Shown here piece by piece: positions 1 to 8,096 of a stretch of 35,600 bases of DNA. The position numbers and the translations under genes are program-made. Source of the DNA: an uncultured Veillonella sp. (GTDB lineage Bacteria; Bacillota; Negativicutes; Veillonellales; Veillonellaceae); NCBI RefSeq assembly GCF_900545795.1, contig NZ_URAR01000020.1, positions 1 through 35,600 of the forward strand, written 5' to 3'. Under the pieces are notes generated by a model, which saw only the letters and a program-made list of their open reading frames with translations, did no database searches and was not told the DNA's origin. The first letter of the stretch is position 1; each line of letters begins with the position of its first letter.

Positions 1-29
1 CGACAGTTCGATCCTGTCATCGTCCACCA
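1..29 (+). tRNA. 3' end of a tRNA (partial; identity not determinable)
   Basis: A T-arm with a 5-bp stem (2-6 with 14-18) closes the loop TTCGATC. It is followed by a 7-nt acceptor strand (19-25), discriminator A and an encoded CCA (27-29). The anticodon half lies outside the window. The acceptor would start GGACGAT, which is compatible with tRNA-Val of Firmicutes, but that is only a guess. Confidence 0.85.
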
Positions 30-39
30 TACCCGATAA

Positions 40-70
40 AAAACGAACTTCTTAGGAAGTTCGTTTTTTT
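40..70 (+). terminator. Intrinsic terminator after the tRNA
   Basis: A perfect 10-bp stem (42-51 with 56-65, arm AACGAACTTC), a TTAG loop and a run of seven T follow the CCA end directly. It ends the tRNA transcript. Confidence 0.9.
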
Positions 71-90
71 GTTTTATTATACTTTTCTTA

Positions 91-119
91 TTGGCTAAGA
101 CCTTAAGATGTGATACCAT
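91..119 (+). promoter_or_regulatory. Possible promoter of the 157-1803 gene
   Basis: TTGGCT (91-96) and TACCAT (114-119) are 17 bp apart. Each matches the sigma-70 consensus at four of six positions and sits between the tRNA terminator and the next gene. The match is weak; it is listed because a promoter is needed here. Confidence 0.35.
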
Positions 120-156
120 ACAAGAGAGTATTATACGTATAATAGGAGGAAAATTA

Positions 157-1803
157 ATGTCTGCCTATATTCCATATTTAGTAATAGTTGCAGTGATTTT
201 AGTATTCTTTATTGTTTGCTATTTTGTATTTAGAGAATCGCCTAAAAAAGAGGTTCATCATAAATCTGAAGCCAATGTCAATACGGTGGCGAATTCAGAT
301 TATTATAAGCGCCGTCGTGGGCCTTCACCATCTGCAGCGAATGTAACAAAAAAAGAACATACTGTGTCTCCGGCTGTAAGTTCGGCTGAAGCGAAAGTAA
401 GCATTGGCAAGGCGGTTGCTGATAGAGATGTGACTAAAGCCAATATGACAACGCCAAGTACGGCTATGGTTACGCGTGAGGTAGAACACTTTGAGCCAAC
501 TCCTACAGTGTCTAAAGAAACGCCTACTACGGTGTCTTCTGCAGTGAGCAATACGCCATCGGTCACTAAAGCTGTAGAAACAGCGCAAAACCTAGCGGAT
601 GAAAAACAAAAGCAGATTGATATGACACAGCCTATGATTAAAGGTTGGGGTCATGAGCGCGATGTGGATCCAGTGGACAATGAAGTAACACGTCGCATTC
701 AACGTGTAGAGGCGCCAAGCGAAGAGAAGGCCCTTGATGCTACACGGGTGATGCCGCGCATAGATGCTCTTACAACAGTAACACCTAAGCCAGTAGCTGC
801 CGATGGTGCAGAAAAAGTAGGCTTAATCAATGATTCTGAAGGCGTGTCTGATTTAATTGATTTTGGTACAAAACATTTTATTGCTTCATTTGGTATTTTA
901 AATGATGAAACTAAACAATTAGTTCGTCAGATTACAGCAGAAGCCCTCGATCGATTAGGCATCACTGCTCGTGATGAACTAAAGGCTTTATTGGAAAACA
1001 TTGTGGTGCAAGAAGCGTTGTTTGGTATGCAAAAAGCTTATGTAACTTCGCCATTGCCTTGGATGAAAGAGACGGCCATTATGGCTTTCATGGATGTGGT
1101 GCAGGAACCTAAATCCAGTACGCCGTATTTGTTGGCATTTGATGCGCTTCGTATTTTGCCGCATTTGCATTTAGGTCATTTCCAAATTATGGCTCTTGCC
1201 TTGTTATTGCAATATTCTCGCAATTCTAATAACTATAATTTAGAGCATTTTAGACATTATGTAGAGAAATACATTGAGCCATTCTTATCAGATTTACCAC
1301 GAGAAGAGTTTATGTATCGTCAACTTGATTACTTGCGTTGTTGTGCTGAAGAGCCAGAACGTACAACTTTAGGTGGGATTTTCTCCAATTCTTATCCGCT
1401 TGTATTTAATTATGAAGGTTTTAGTCGTGAAGAGTTAGAACGAGCTTTGCAAGGGACGGCTTTAGAAGGTCGCTTTGTGGTGAAGAGTCTTATGAGCAAT
1501 CGCTTAAAATTAGCTGTTGCTGATGAAGGCTTATTGCCTCGTTACTTCCGCACAGCAGGTATTACTGATCATGATGCGCAGACGCGCTTGCATCAATTAG
1601 TTCTCACTCGTCCTATTGGCTTTAAGAAAAATGAGTTCTTGCAAGTTATGGAAACGATTTCGCCTTTATTGCCTAAATTGGCCGATGTATATGATTCCAT
1701 GCCGATTAGCTCAATGAGCCTAACTTTGCTTGGTTTATATTTAGGCAAGGCTCATGTGAAAATTACTATTGGTGAAGACTTTGATTTAACACCTTGGTAT
1801 TAA
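157..1803 (+). CDS. Membrane-anchored protein of unknown function (548 aa)
   Basis: I do not recognise a characterised family. The start at 157 is chosen because AGGAGG lies 7-8 nt upstream; the same frame extends upstream to a TTG at 91 without a ribosome site. Residues about 5-26 form one strongly hydrophobic segment with no clear cleavage site, so it looks like an N-terminal anchor. Residues about 30-220 are low complexity, rich in Thr, Val, Ser, Pro, Glu and Lys, and probably form a disordered linker. The C-terminal part (about 235-548) is an ordered, helix-rich domain with no catalytic motif I can name. Topology is probably N-in with the large domain outside the membrane, but this is inference. 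The gene is monocistronic between a tRNA terminator and a long terminator, convergent with the regulator gene at 1945-2655. Confidence 0.85.
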   Translation: MSAYIPYLVIVAVILVFFIVCYFVFRESPKKEVHHKSEANVNTVANSDYYKRRRGPSPSAANVTKKEHTVSPAVSSAEAKVSIGKAVADRDVTKANMTTPSTAMVTREVEHFEPTPTVSKETPTTVSSAVSNTPSVTKAVETAQNLADEKQKQIDMTQPMIKGWGHERDVDPVDNEVTRRIQRVEAPSEEKALDATRVMPRIDALTTVTPKPVAADGAEKVGLINDSEGVSDLIDFGTKHFIASFGILNDETKQLVRQITAEALDRLGITARDELKALLENIVVQEALFGMQKAYVTSPLPWMKETAIMAFMDVVQEPKSSTPYLLAFDALRILPHLHLGHFQIMALALLLQYSRNSNNYNLEHFRHYVEKYIEPFLSDLPREEFMYRQLDYLRCCAEEPERTTLGGIFSNSYPLVFNYEGFSREELERALQGTALEGRFVVKSLMSNRLKLAVADEGLLPRYFRTAGITDHDAQTRLHQLVLTRPIGFKKNEFLQVMETISPLLPKLADVYDSMPISSMSLTLLGLYLGKAHVKITIGEDFDLTPWY

Positions 1804-1831
1804 TAAAAGAATAATAAAAACAAAGAATAAT

Positions 1832-1937
1832 AAAACCGCTCCCGTAGCATACATTTGGGAAGCCTATACGGTTCGATTCATATATTGAGTCGCAATGCAT
1901 AGGTCCCTTGTGTAGGAATGCTGGGGAGCGGTTTTTT
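1832..1937. terminator. Long branched bidirectional terminator between convergent genes
   Basis: AAAACCGCTCCC (1832-1843) pairs perfectly with 1924-1935, followed by T residues on the + strand and preceded by A residues that give a T run on the other strand. Further pairing continues inside: AGCAT (1846-1850) with ATGCT (1918-1922), CCTAT (1863-1867) with ATAGG (1899-1903), and CGATTC (1874-1879) with GAGTCG (1887-1892, one wobble). The result is an arm of about 104 nt rather than a short hairpin. It lies between the converging gene ends at 1803 and 1945 and can serve both. Confidence 0.75.
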
Positions 1938-1944
1938 CACATTA

Positions 1945-2655
1945 TTAGAAGGCGTATTCTTGGATGGCTTCTATGTCGAGTATTTCTACTTTTTTACCAT
2001 CCATGCTAATGATTTGCTCGTCTTGTAGACGGCCCAACTCTCTACTTAAAGAGGTCCGTGATACATTGAGTACATCGGCCATTTCCTGGCGGCTATGAGG
2101 TACTTTGATAGGATTTTGCTTTTGTCGTTGATACAAATCATTGAAGTACGCAAAGATTCGTTCGCGCATGCCTTTTAAGGATAAATAGTGAACTTTGCGT
2201 GTTAAGGCTAGGGCTTTTTCAGACATATCATGTAGCAGATTTGTTAAAATCTGAATTTGATAAGCACCACCGTGGTTGAAGGTAGACGAAAAGGCGGATA
2301 GCGGTACAAATAGAACTTTACTATCTTTAGTAGTTTCGATTGTTGCAGGCCAATTAGGCATGTCGGTAAATAGAATGGCTTCCCCGAACATAGCGGACGG
2401 CGTAACTTCGGTCATGATGGTTCGTTGGCCTAAGACGTTTTCTCTCGTTAAATGAGCGCGTCCTTCTAGTAAGATGCCAATCCCTTCCATAGGTTCGCCG
2501 GCGATGGCGATGAAACTATTTTTTTTACAAGTCGTTGTATATAAATCAGGCTCACTTAGAAAGTGGCGTAATTGCTCTTCGGATAAATTTTTAAATAAAG
2601 GGCAATGTAATAGCGTAGGCAAGTATTCGTTGATGACAGTTTCAGTTAAGGCCAT
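1945..2655 (-). CDS. Crp/Fnr-family transcriptional regulator
   Basis: A 236-aa regulator with an N-terminal cyclic-nucleotide-binding-like beta-barrel (about 20-130, including a GEPMEGIGILLEG stretch and a FGEAILF stretch), a long dimerisation helix and a C-terminal winged helix (about 165-220) whose recognition helix reads SRTSLSRELGRLQDE. AAGGAGG lies just upstream of the ATG. No N-terminal Cys cluster of the Fnr iron-sulfur type is present, so direct oxygen sensing by an Fe-S cluster is unlikely. It is divergent from hcp across 298 bp. In several anaerobes a Crp/Fnr protein of the HcpR type sits beside hcp and controls it in response to nitric oxide or nitrite stress, so this is the likely hcp regulator. 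Whether it is HcpR in the strict sense is not settled by sequence reading. Confidence 0.9.
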   Translation of the reverse strand: MALTETVINEYLPTLLHCPLFKNLSEEQLRHFLSEPDLYTTTCKKNSFIAIAGEPMEGIGILLEGRAHLTRENVLGQRTIMTEVTPSAMFGEAILFTDMPNWPATIETTKDSKVLFVPLSAFSSTFNHGGAYQIQILTNLLHDMSEKALALTRKVHYLSLKGMRERIFAYFNDLYQRQKQNPIKVPHSRQEMADVLNVSRTSLSRELGRLQDEQIISMDGKKVEILDIEAIQEYAF

Positions 2656-2715
2656 TCGTTTGTAACCTCCTTCTTAATTATTATAAGTAGTTATATATGT
2701 AAGATTATTATAAAT

Positions 2716-2788
2716 TGTAAGTAAATTTTTGAAATGTGTTGCCGAGGCTACATCTTTTTCTATTCAAGTATACTATAATTTACTTACA
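2716..2788. promoter_or_regulatory. 12-bp inverted repeat in the regulator-hcp divergent region
   Basis: TGTAAGTAAATT (2716-2727) and its exact reverse complement AATTTACTTACA (2777-2788) are 49 bp apart, one nearer each divergent gene. The right arm overlaps a TATAAT (2774-2779). The arrangement suits paired half-sites for a dimeric regulator such as the adjacent Crp/Fnr protein. The same element recurs upstream of aspA (29644-29660). Confidence 0.5.
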
Positions 2789-2822
2789 GTCACAAACGGA
2801 GTACTTAATTGAGAGGCTTATA

Positions 2823-2850
2823 TTGAAAGCATTTAGCTTAAATGTATTCT
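2823..2850 (+). promoter_or_regulatory. Candidate hcp promoter
   Basis: TTGAAA (2823-2828) and TATTCT (2845-2850) are separated by 16 bp, about 100 bp before hcp. TATAAT at 2774-2779 is an alternative -10 but has no recognisable -35, which would fit an activator-dependent promoter. The choice between them is open. Confidence 0.4.
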
Positions 2851-2953
2851 AAATAGGTGACCTTTATTATGGAAGTAATTATTTTTTATAGTTTTCTTTT
2901 CTACTAAGGAGTAGGAGAGGCGTTTTCGGGTAGTCCCGGAGAAGGAGGATATT

Positions 2954-4528
2954 ATGAGTATGTTTTGTTTCCAATGTGAACAGTCTGCAAATCCAGGTGG
3001 TTGTACAGTTCAAGGTGTATGTGGTAAAACTGCACCAGTTGCTAACAAACAAGACGAATTAACTTCTGCATTGATTGGCCTTGCTCGTGCTTGCGATGCT
3101 AAAGCAGCAACAGCAAAAGAATACCAATTATTGAAACAAGGTTTATTTATGTGCGTAACTAATGTTAACTTTGACGAAGAGCGCGTACAAGAATTCATCA
3201 ATCGTGTAGAAGAAGCTCGCAAAGCTATTGATCCTTCTGCAGAAGATTTCGATTGGGAAGCTCTTTGGGTAGGTCAAGAAGACATTATCTCCTTACGTTC
3301 CACTTTACTTCTTGGTATGCGCGGTATGGCTGCTTATGCTTGGCATGCATCTGTACTTGGTTATGATGATGCTGAAGTAGATGCTTGGTTTGTAAAAGGT
3401 TTAGTAGAATTTGCTAAAGATCACAGTGCAGAAGAATGGTTAGCCCTTCTTATGGAATTTGGTCATGTTAACTTAAAATGTATGGCTCTTCTTGATTCTG
3501 CAAACACTGAAAGCTATGGTACTCCAGTGCCAACTAAGGTGCCTTTGACAGTAGAACCAGGTCCATTCATAGTTGTAACTGGTCATGACTTACACGATTT
3601 AAAAATGCTTTTAGAACAATCTGAAGGCAAAGGCGTTAATATTTATACTCATGGCGAAATGCTTCCTTGCCATGCATATCCAGAGCTTAAAAAATATGCT
3701 CACTTAAAAGGTAACTTCGGTACTGCTTGGCAGAACCAACAAAACGAATTTGACGGTGTTCCAGGCTCCTTCTTATTCACAACTAACTGCTTAATGCCAC
3801 CTCGTAAAACTTACGAAGATAATATCTTCACTACAGATATGGTAGGCTTCCCAGGTCTTAAACATGTAGATGCTAAAGAAGATGGCACAAAAGACTTCAC
3901 AGCTGTTATTGAAAAAGCTATTGAATTAGGCGGCTATAAAGAAGCACAACACTTCACTGGCATCAATGGTGGTCATGAAGTAACTACAGGCTTTGGTCAT
4001 GGTACAGTGCTTGGCATTGCAGATAAAGTAATCGATGCTGTTAAAGCTGGCGCGATTAAACACTTCTTCTTAGTTGGCGGTTGCGATGGTGCTAAAGTAG
4101 GCCGTAACTACTACACTGAATTTGTAAAACAAACTCCAAAAGATACTGTAGTATTAACACTTGCTTGTGGTAAATACCGCTTCAATGACCTTGAAATTGG
4201 TGAAATCGGTGGCATCCCTCGTATGCTTGATATGGGTCAATGTAATGACGCATACTCTGCTATCCAAGTAGCGATTGCACTTGCTGGCGCTTTTGAATGT
4301 GATGTAAATGATTTACCATTAACATTAGTTCTTTCTTGGTACGAACAAAAAGCTGTATGTATCTTGTTAACATTATTAGCTTTAGGTATTCGCAACATTT
4401 ACATTGGGCCAACATTGCCTAAATTCTTATCTAGCAATGTACTTAATATCTTGGTGGAAAAATTCCAATTACACCCAATTACAACACCAGAAGCTGATAT
4501 GAAAGCTATCTTAGGTGGCAATAACTAA
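2954..4528 (+). CDS. hcp: Hydroxylamine reductase / hybrid-cluster protein
   Basis: A 524-aa cytoplasmic Hcp. Cysteines 5, 8, 17 and 23 give the CX2CX8CX5C pattern that holds the proximal [4Fe-4S] cluster in strict anaerobes. The hybrid-cluster region is recognisable from YTHGEMLPCHAYPEL, the FTTNC segment, GGCDGAK, LACGKYRFND and the C-terminal SWYEQKA segment, which contribute the Cys, His, Glu and Lys ligands in this family. Length is normal. Hcp reduces hydroxylamine in vitro and acts physiologically in nitric-oxide detoxification and S-nitrosylation. The start has GGAGG 7 nt upstream. No hcr reductase gene is adjacent, so the electron donor is encoded elsewhere. It is monocistronic, with its own terminator, and is probably controlled by the divergent Crp/Fnr regulator. 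Confidence 0.97.
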   Translation: MSMFCFQCEQSANPGGCTVQGVCGKTAPVANKQDELTSALIGLARACDAKAATAKEYQLLKQGLFMCVTNVNFDEERVQEFINRVEEARKAIDPSAEDFDWEALWVGQEDIISLRSTLLLGMRGMAAYAWHASVLGYDDAEVDAWFVKGLVEFAKDHSAEEWLALLMEFGHVNLKCMALLDSANTESYGTPVPTKVPLTVEPGPFIVVTGHDLHDLKMLLEQSEGKGVNIYTHGEMLPCHAYPELKKYAHLKGNFGTAWQNQQNEFDGVPGSFLFTTNCLMPPRKTYEDNIFTTDMVGFPGLKHVDAKEDGTKDFTAVIEKAIELGGYKEAQHFTGINGGHEVTTGFGHGTVLGIADKVIDAVKAGAIKHFFLVGGCDGAKVGRNYYTEFVKQTPKDTVVLTLACGKYRFNDLEIGEIGGIPRMLDMGQCNDAYSAIQVAIALAGAFECDVNDLPLTLVLSWYEQKAVCILLTLLALGIRNIYIGPTLPKFLSSNVLNILVEKFQLHPITTPEADMKAILGGNN

Positions 4529-4564
4529 TTACATATTTATGACAGTTGCTGATCATATATAAAA

Positions 4565-4603
4565 TGACTCCCTGCGGTGCGCGTTGCTGCAGGGAGTTTT
4601 TTA
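4565..4603 (+). terminator. hcp terminator
   Basis: ACTCCCTGC (4567-4575) pairs perfectly with GCAGGGAGT (4589-4597), followed by T residues to 4602. Confidence 0.92.
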
Positions 4604-4648
4604 GTTGGTGTAAAGGGCTTATTATCTATAAAAATCATAGTATATGTC

Positions 4649-4677
4649 TATCCAATAAAAACAAAGCATGATATAAT
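4649..4677 (+). promoter_or_regulatory. Promoter of sdaAB-sdaAA with extended -10
   Basis: A perfect TATAAT (4672-4677) is preceded by TGA, giving an extended -10. The -35 position 17 bp upstream (TATCCA) is weak, as is common with extended -10 promoters. The leader carries a small dyad, GACCATT (4716-4722) with AATGGTC (4725-4731), which could be an operator or a small hairpin. Confidence 0.65.
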
Positions 4678-4768
4678 AAAAATTAAGTTATATCGGTTAG
4701 TGTTTGGGCGTATTGGACCATTTGAATGGTCTCTGGAAATGATTGAATGTACCTTATAGGAGGACATT

Positions 4769-5449
4769 ATGAGCAGTATTTTTGATATCATTGGTCCAGT
4801 TATGATAGGACCATCTAGTTCTCACACGGCGGGAGCTGCTCGCTTAGGAAAGATGGCACGCTATATTTTTAAGGGCGAGCCTAAAAAAGTTAGTCTTACC
4901 TTGTTTGGCTCTTTTGCTAAAACTTACAAAGGTCATGGTACAGACCGTGCTTTGTTAGGTGGATTATTAGGGTTTGATGCCGAAGATGAGCGCATTCGTG
5001 AGGCCTTTAAAGAAGCTGGTGAAGCAGGCTTAAAGTACGAATTTGTTGAATCTACTGAAGAAGGCGGGCACCCTAATGAAGTGCGTTTTGATTTATATGG
5101 TGACAATCGTCATCATATGGTGATTGTCGGTCGCTCTTTAGGTGGTGGGCGCATTATGATTACGTCCATTAACTCCTTAGAAGTAGAGATAACCGGCGAT
5201 GATTATACTATTTTGACATTTCATCATGATCGACCTGGTGTGATTGCTGGTGTAACCGCTTTACTAGGTGAGTCAGGTGTAAATATATCGTCTATGCGCG
5301 TATTTAGAAAGCGCAAACATTGTGATGCGGTGATGTTGATCAATACAGATTCACCAGTCAGTGAAGAAGTAATTGCAACTATACAGCAAGGGAAAGATAT
5401 TGAGTCAGTTATGTATTTTGAACCTTTAGAGAAAGCGGTGAATCCATGA
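4769..5449 (+). CDS. sdaAB: L-serine dehydratase, beta subunit
   Basis: A 226-aa subunit of the two-chain, iron-sulfur L-serine dehydratase (L-serine to pyruvate plus ammonia) of anaerobic Firmicutes. The N-terminal GPSSSHTAGAARLG motif is the family signature. The C-terminal part (about 148-222) is an ACT domain, beginning near TILTFHHDRPGVIAGV, which probably senses serine or mediates assembly. AGGAGG lies 7 nt before the ATG. It overlaps the alpha subunit gene by 4 nt (ATGA), so the two chains are translationally coupled in a two-gene operon with its own promoter and terminator. In lactate- and amino-acid-using anaerobes this is a catabolic enzyme feeding pyruvate. Confidence 0.96.
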   Translation: MSSIFDIIGPVMIGPSSSHTAGAARLGKMARYIFKGEPKKVSLTLFGSFAKTYKGHGTDRALLGGLLGFDAEDERIREAFKEAGEAGLKYEFVESTEEGGHPNEVRFDLYGDNRHHMVIVGRSLGGGRIMITSINSLEVEITGDDYTILTFHHDRPGVIAGVTALLGESGVNISSMRVFRKRKHCDAVMLINTDSPVSEEVIATIQQGKDIESVMYFEPLEKAVNP

Positions 5450-6318
5450 GTTATTTATACGATTCTATTGCCGACTTGGCTCGTTTGAGTGAAACTCATA
5501 AATTGCCTTTATGGGAAATTGTATTGCGTGCGGAAATGGAAACGACCGGAGAAAGCCGTGAAGTGATTGAGGCGGAATCTCTACGCCGCATTGGCATATT
5601 TAAAGATTCTGTTAAAAATGGCATTGTTGATCGAACTCGTACAGTGAGCGGTATGTCTGGTGGGCAGGCGACACTTTTGATGGAGCATAAGCCTAAATTG
5701 TTGAGTGAATTAAGCTTTAAAGCTATGACCTATGCGATTGCGGTAAATGAAGCAAATGCTAAAATGTTCCGCATTGTAGCTTGTCCTACAGCAGGCTCTT
5801 GTGGCGTTATGCCAGGATGCTTGGTAGCGACTGGTGAAGTGTATGATATGGATGATGCAGCCTATTTGAGAGGCTTTTTAGTAGGTGCAGGCATTGGCAA
5901 TGTCATAACAAATCAAGCTTGTGTAGCCGGGGCCGTTGGCGGCTGTCAAGCAGAAGTTGGCTCTGCTGCAGCTATGGCGGCTGGCGCTATTGTAGCCATG
6001 TTAGAAGGGACTACTGATGAAATAATTAACGCAGTAGCTCTTTGTTTAAAAAATGTACTAGGATTAGTATGCGATCCTGTGGCAGGCCTCGTTGAAGTGC
6101 CTTGCGTAAAGCGCAATGGGATTTACGCTGTACATGCTATGAGTGCTGCTGAAATGGCTATGGCAGGCTTAATCAGTCAAATTCCTGTAGATGAAGTCAT
6201 CGAAGCGATGAACCGCATTGGTCGTGCCTTGCCAAGTGCTTTGCGCGAAACCAGTGAAGGCGGTTTGGCTGTGACAGAAACGGGCAAGCGCATTGCCAAG
6301 CAATTAGAAAATATGTAA
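5446..6318 (+). CDS. sdaAA: L-serine dehydratase, iron-sulfur alpha subunit
   Basis: A 290-aa catalytic subunit carrying the oxygen-labile [4Fe-4S] cluster. Conserved cysteine-rich segments are visible: CPTAGSCGVMPGC (about 110-122), CVAGAVGGCQAEVGSA (about 157-172) and CDPVAGLVEVPC (about 206-217). The alpha and beta domains, fused in E. coli SdaA, are separate here, as in Bacillus and Clostridia. The start overlaps the stop of sdaAB by ATGA. A strong terminator follows 26 nt after the stop, so the operon has two genes. Confidence 0.96.
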   Translation: MSYLYDSIADLARLSETHKLPLWEIVLRAEMETTGESREVIEAESLRRIGIFKDSVKNGIVDRTRTVSGMSGGQATLLMEHKPKLLSELSFKAMTYAIAVNEANAKMFRIVACPTAGSCGVMPGCLVATGEVYDMDDAAYLRGFLVGAGIGNVITNQACVAGAVGGCQAEVGSAAAMAAGAIVAMLEGTTDEIINAVALCLKNVLGLVCDPVAGLVEVPCVKRNGIYAVHAMSAAEMAMAGLISQIPVDEVIEAMNRIGRALPSALRETSEGGLAVTETGKRIAKQLENM

Positions 6319-6344
6319 TACCTGTAGTTTATAAGATGAACTGA

Positions 6345-6390
6345 AGGCCCTCTTGCTTCCTATATAATTATTGGCAAGAGGGCTTTTTTT
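6345..6390 (+). terminator. sdaAB-sdaAA terminator
   Basis: GCCCTCTTGC (6347-6356) pairs perfectly with GCAAGAGGGC (6374-6383) across a 17-nt loop, then seven T. Confidence 0.92.
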
Positions 6391-6412
6391 ATTTATATCA
6401 TCGTCTTGCATA

Positions 6413-6421
6413 TGCTATAAT
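6413..6421 (+). promoter_or_regulatory. Extended -10 promoter of the cca-led gene run
   Basis: TGC followed by TATAAT (6416-6421) lies 69 bp before the cca start. No convincing -35 is present at the expected distance. Confidence 0.55.
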
Positions 6422-6489
6422 AATGTATTGATATAAAATATATAACAAGATGCAGCAAAGTGCTAATAATTTCTAAGTGAGGTGATAGT

Positions 6490-8091
6490 ATGAAGTGGTT
6501 TGGAGGCCCAACTATGGTAGCATTGCCAAGTGATTCTGTTTGGCAAGGGGCGAGGCGTATTTTACAAGCTCTCCAAGATTGGGGCTTTGAAGCCTATGTA
6601 GTGGGCGGTGCCGTGCGCGATTTATTACTTCATAAAACACCTCATGATTATGATATTGTTACGAATGCAAAGCCCGAAGAGACTATGGAGGTCATGACAA
6701 AAGCTGGTTATGATACGACTGGTTTAGTAGGGAAGTCTTTTGGTGTGGTTGTAGGGATTGTTCCAGAAGGGACGTATGAGATTGCTACGTATCGCAGTGA
6801 ACGCTATGGGGCTGATAGTCATAGACCAGAGGCAGTATTTTATGCACAAAGCTTAGAGGAAGATGTGTGGCGCCGTGATTTTACTATCAATGGTATGGCC
6901 ATGACTATGGATGGTGAAGTTGTTGACTATGTAAAAGGCCAGGCCGATGTGAAGCGCAAAGTATTGCGCACTATTGGCGATGCTAAAGAGCGCTTCTCAG
7001 AAGATGCACTACGCTTATTTAGGGCGTGCCGTTTTGTTGGTAAGTTGGGATTTTTACCGCATGAAAGCTTGCTTGATGGCATGGCGCCTAGCTTTGGACG
7101 GGTCAATGGTTTATCCTTAGAGCGCGTGCGCAAAGAGGTAGATAATTTACTGTTAACTCCTTTTGTCGCTAAAGGGCTGGATGTACTAGTTAAATCGCAT
7201 TTAAATGAATGCCGTTGTTCCGTAGTAGAGAACGGTGTGCGCAAGGAAGTAGATATTCTGCCGGAATTAAGCCATTTAGTCGATTTGCCACAACAAAAAG
7301 AGTTTCATGCTTATGATGGATGGATTCATACCTTAGCTGTAGTGGATGCAACGCGACCAGATTTGACCATTCGTTGGGCCGCTCTTTTACATGATGTGGC
7401 TAAGGGATTGCCTCATATTAGGGGATTTCATAATAATCGCATAACGGATCGCGGTCATGATAAGGCTGGAGCTGACATAGCTGTAGATATACTGACGCGT
7501 TGGCAATATCCTAAGCAATTTGTAGAGCGCGTTAGTTGGCTCGTAGAGAATCACATGCGATTCCACTATTTTGCTAATAATGAGGATGCGGACCCTTGGA
7601 AATGGATGCGCAAGGAAGCGCGCGGTGGTAAGTTTAGACAGCGGGAGCAATTAAAAGAGGCTGTGTTACAAATGGCCGAGGTCTGTGCAGCTGATGTAAT
7701 AGGTTGTGGTAAAACTCATAGTTCTACAGATGGGACATATGCCTTTGGCGACTGTCTGGCCCATATAAGTGAGGAAATGCCTATTCACACTCGTGATTTG
7801 CAATATGATAAAGAATTAATAGAAAAGACGCAGCCTTATACGGGGGATGTGTTACAGACTTTATTACAGCGTGTTCAGAATGGCCAGCTAAAAAATGAAC
7901 CAGCTGCTTTATTGGAGGCAGGCTTACATCGCTTAGCTCGCATCCAGGAGCGCTTAGAAAAGCACCCTGAAAACAATCGTGAAAAAAGTCGTGAAAATAA
8001 CCATGAGAAAAGTAATGAAAATAATCATGGAAACAGTAATGAAAGCAACTATGAAGATAGTCATACTATAGAGGAAACAAGGAGTCAATAG
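6490..8091 (+). CDS. cca: CCA tRNA nucleotidyltransferase with HD domain
   Basis: A 533-aa class II nucleotidyltransferase that adds or repairs the 3' CCA of tRNAs (some relatives are poly(A) polymerases). The head carries YVVGGAVRDLLL, followed by the HDYDIVTNA metal-binding motif, RRDFTINGMAM and the EDALRLFRACRF neck helix. An HD-type domain follows (WAALLHDVAKG, about 300), then a helical body. The last 41 residues are an unusual tetrapeptide repeat tail, listed separately. Two starts are plausible: 6490 (GAGGTGAT close upstream) and 6514 (GGAGG 7 nt upstream, protein beginning MVALPSD). The second removes eight residues and is equally acceptable. The stop is 5 nt before the penicillin-binding protein gene. 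Confidence 0.93.
   Translation: MKWFGGPTMVALPSDSVWQGARRILQALQDWGFEAYVVGGAVRDLLLHKTPHDYDIVTNAKPEETMEVMTKAGYDTTGLVGKSFGVVVGIVPEGTYEIATYRSERYGADSHRPEAVFYAQSLEEDVWRRDFTINGMAMTMDGEVVDYVKGQADVKRKVLRTIGDAKERFSEDALRLFRACRFVGKLGFLPHESLLDGMAPSFGRVNGLSLERVRKEVDNLLLTPFVAKGLDVLVKSHLNECRCSVVENGVRKEVDILPELSHLVDLPQQKEFHAYDGWIHTLAVVDATRPDLTIRWAALLHDVAKGLPHIRGFHNNRITDRGHDKAGADIAVDILTRWQYPKQFVERVSWLVENHMRFHYFANNEDADPWKWMRKEARGGKFRQREQLKEAVLQMAEVCAADVIGCGKTHSSTDGTYAFGDCLAHISEEMPIHTRDLQYDKELIEKTQPYTGDVLQTLLQRVQNGQLKNEPAALLEAGLHRLARIQERLEKHPENNREKSRENNHEKSNENNHGNSNESNYEDSHTIEETRSQ
7969..8064 (+). repeat. Eight in-frame 12-nt repeats encoding a tetrapeptide tail in Cca
   Basis: Eight consecutive 12-nt units encode ENNR, EKSR, ENNH, EKSN, ENNH, GNSN, ESNY and EDSH. 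Units alternate between an E-N-N type and an E-K-S type, suggesting growth by 24-nt duplication. The tail is hydrophilic and probably disordered. Confidence 0.85.
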
Positions 8092-8096
8092 GACTG

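Noticed and set aside
4577..4759. 60-codon + strand ORF before sdaAB
   Set aside because: It starts inside the hcp terminator, spans the sdaAB promoter and has no ribosome binding site.
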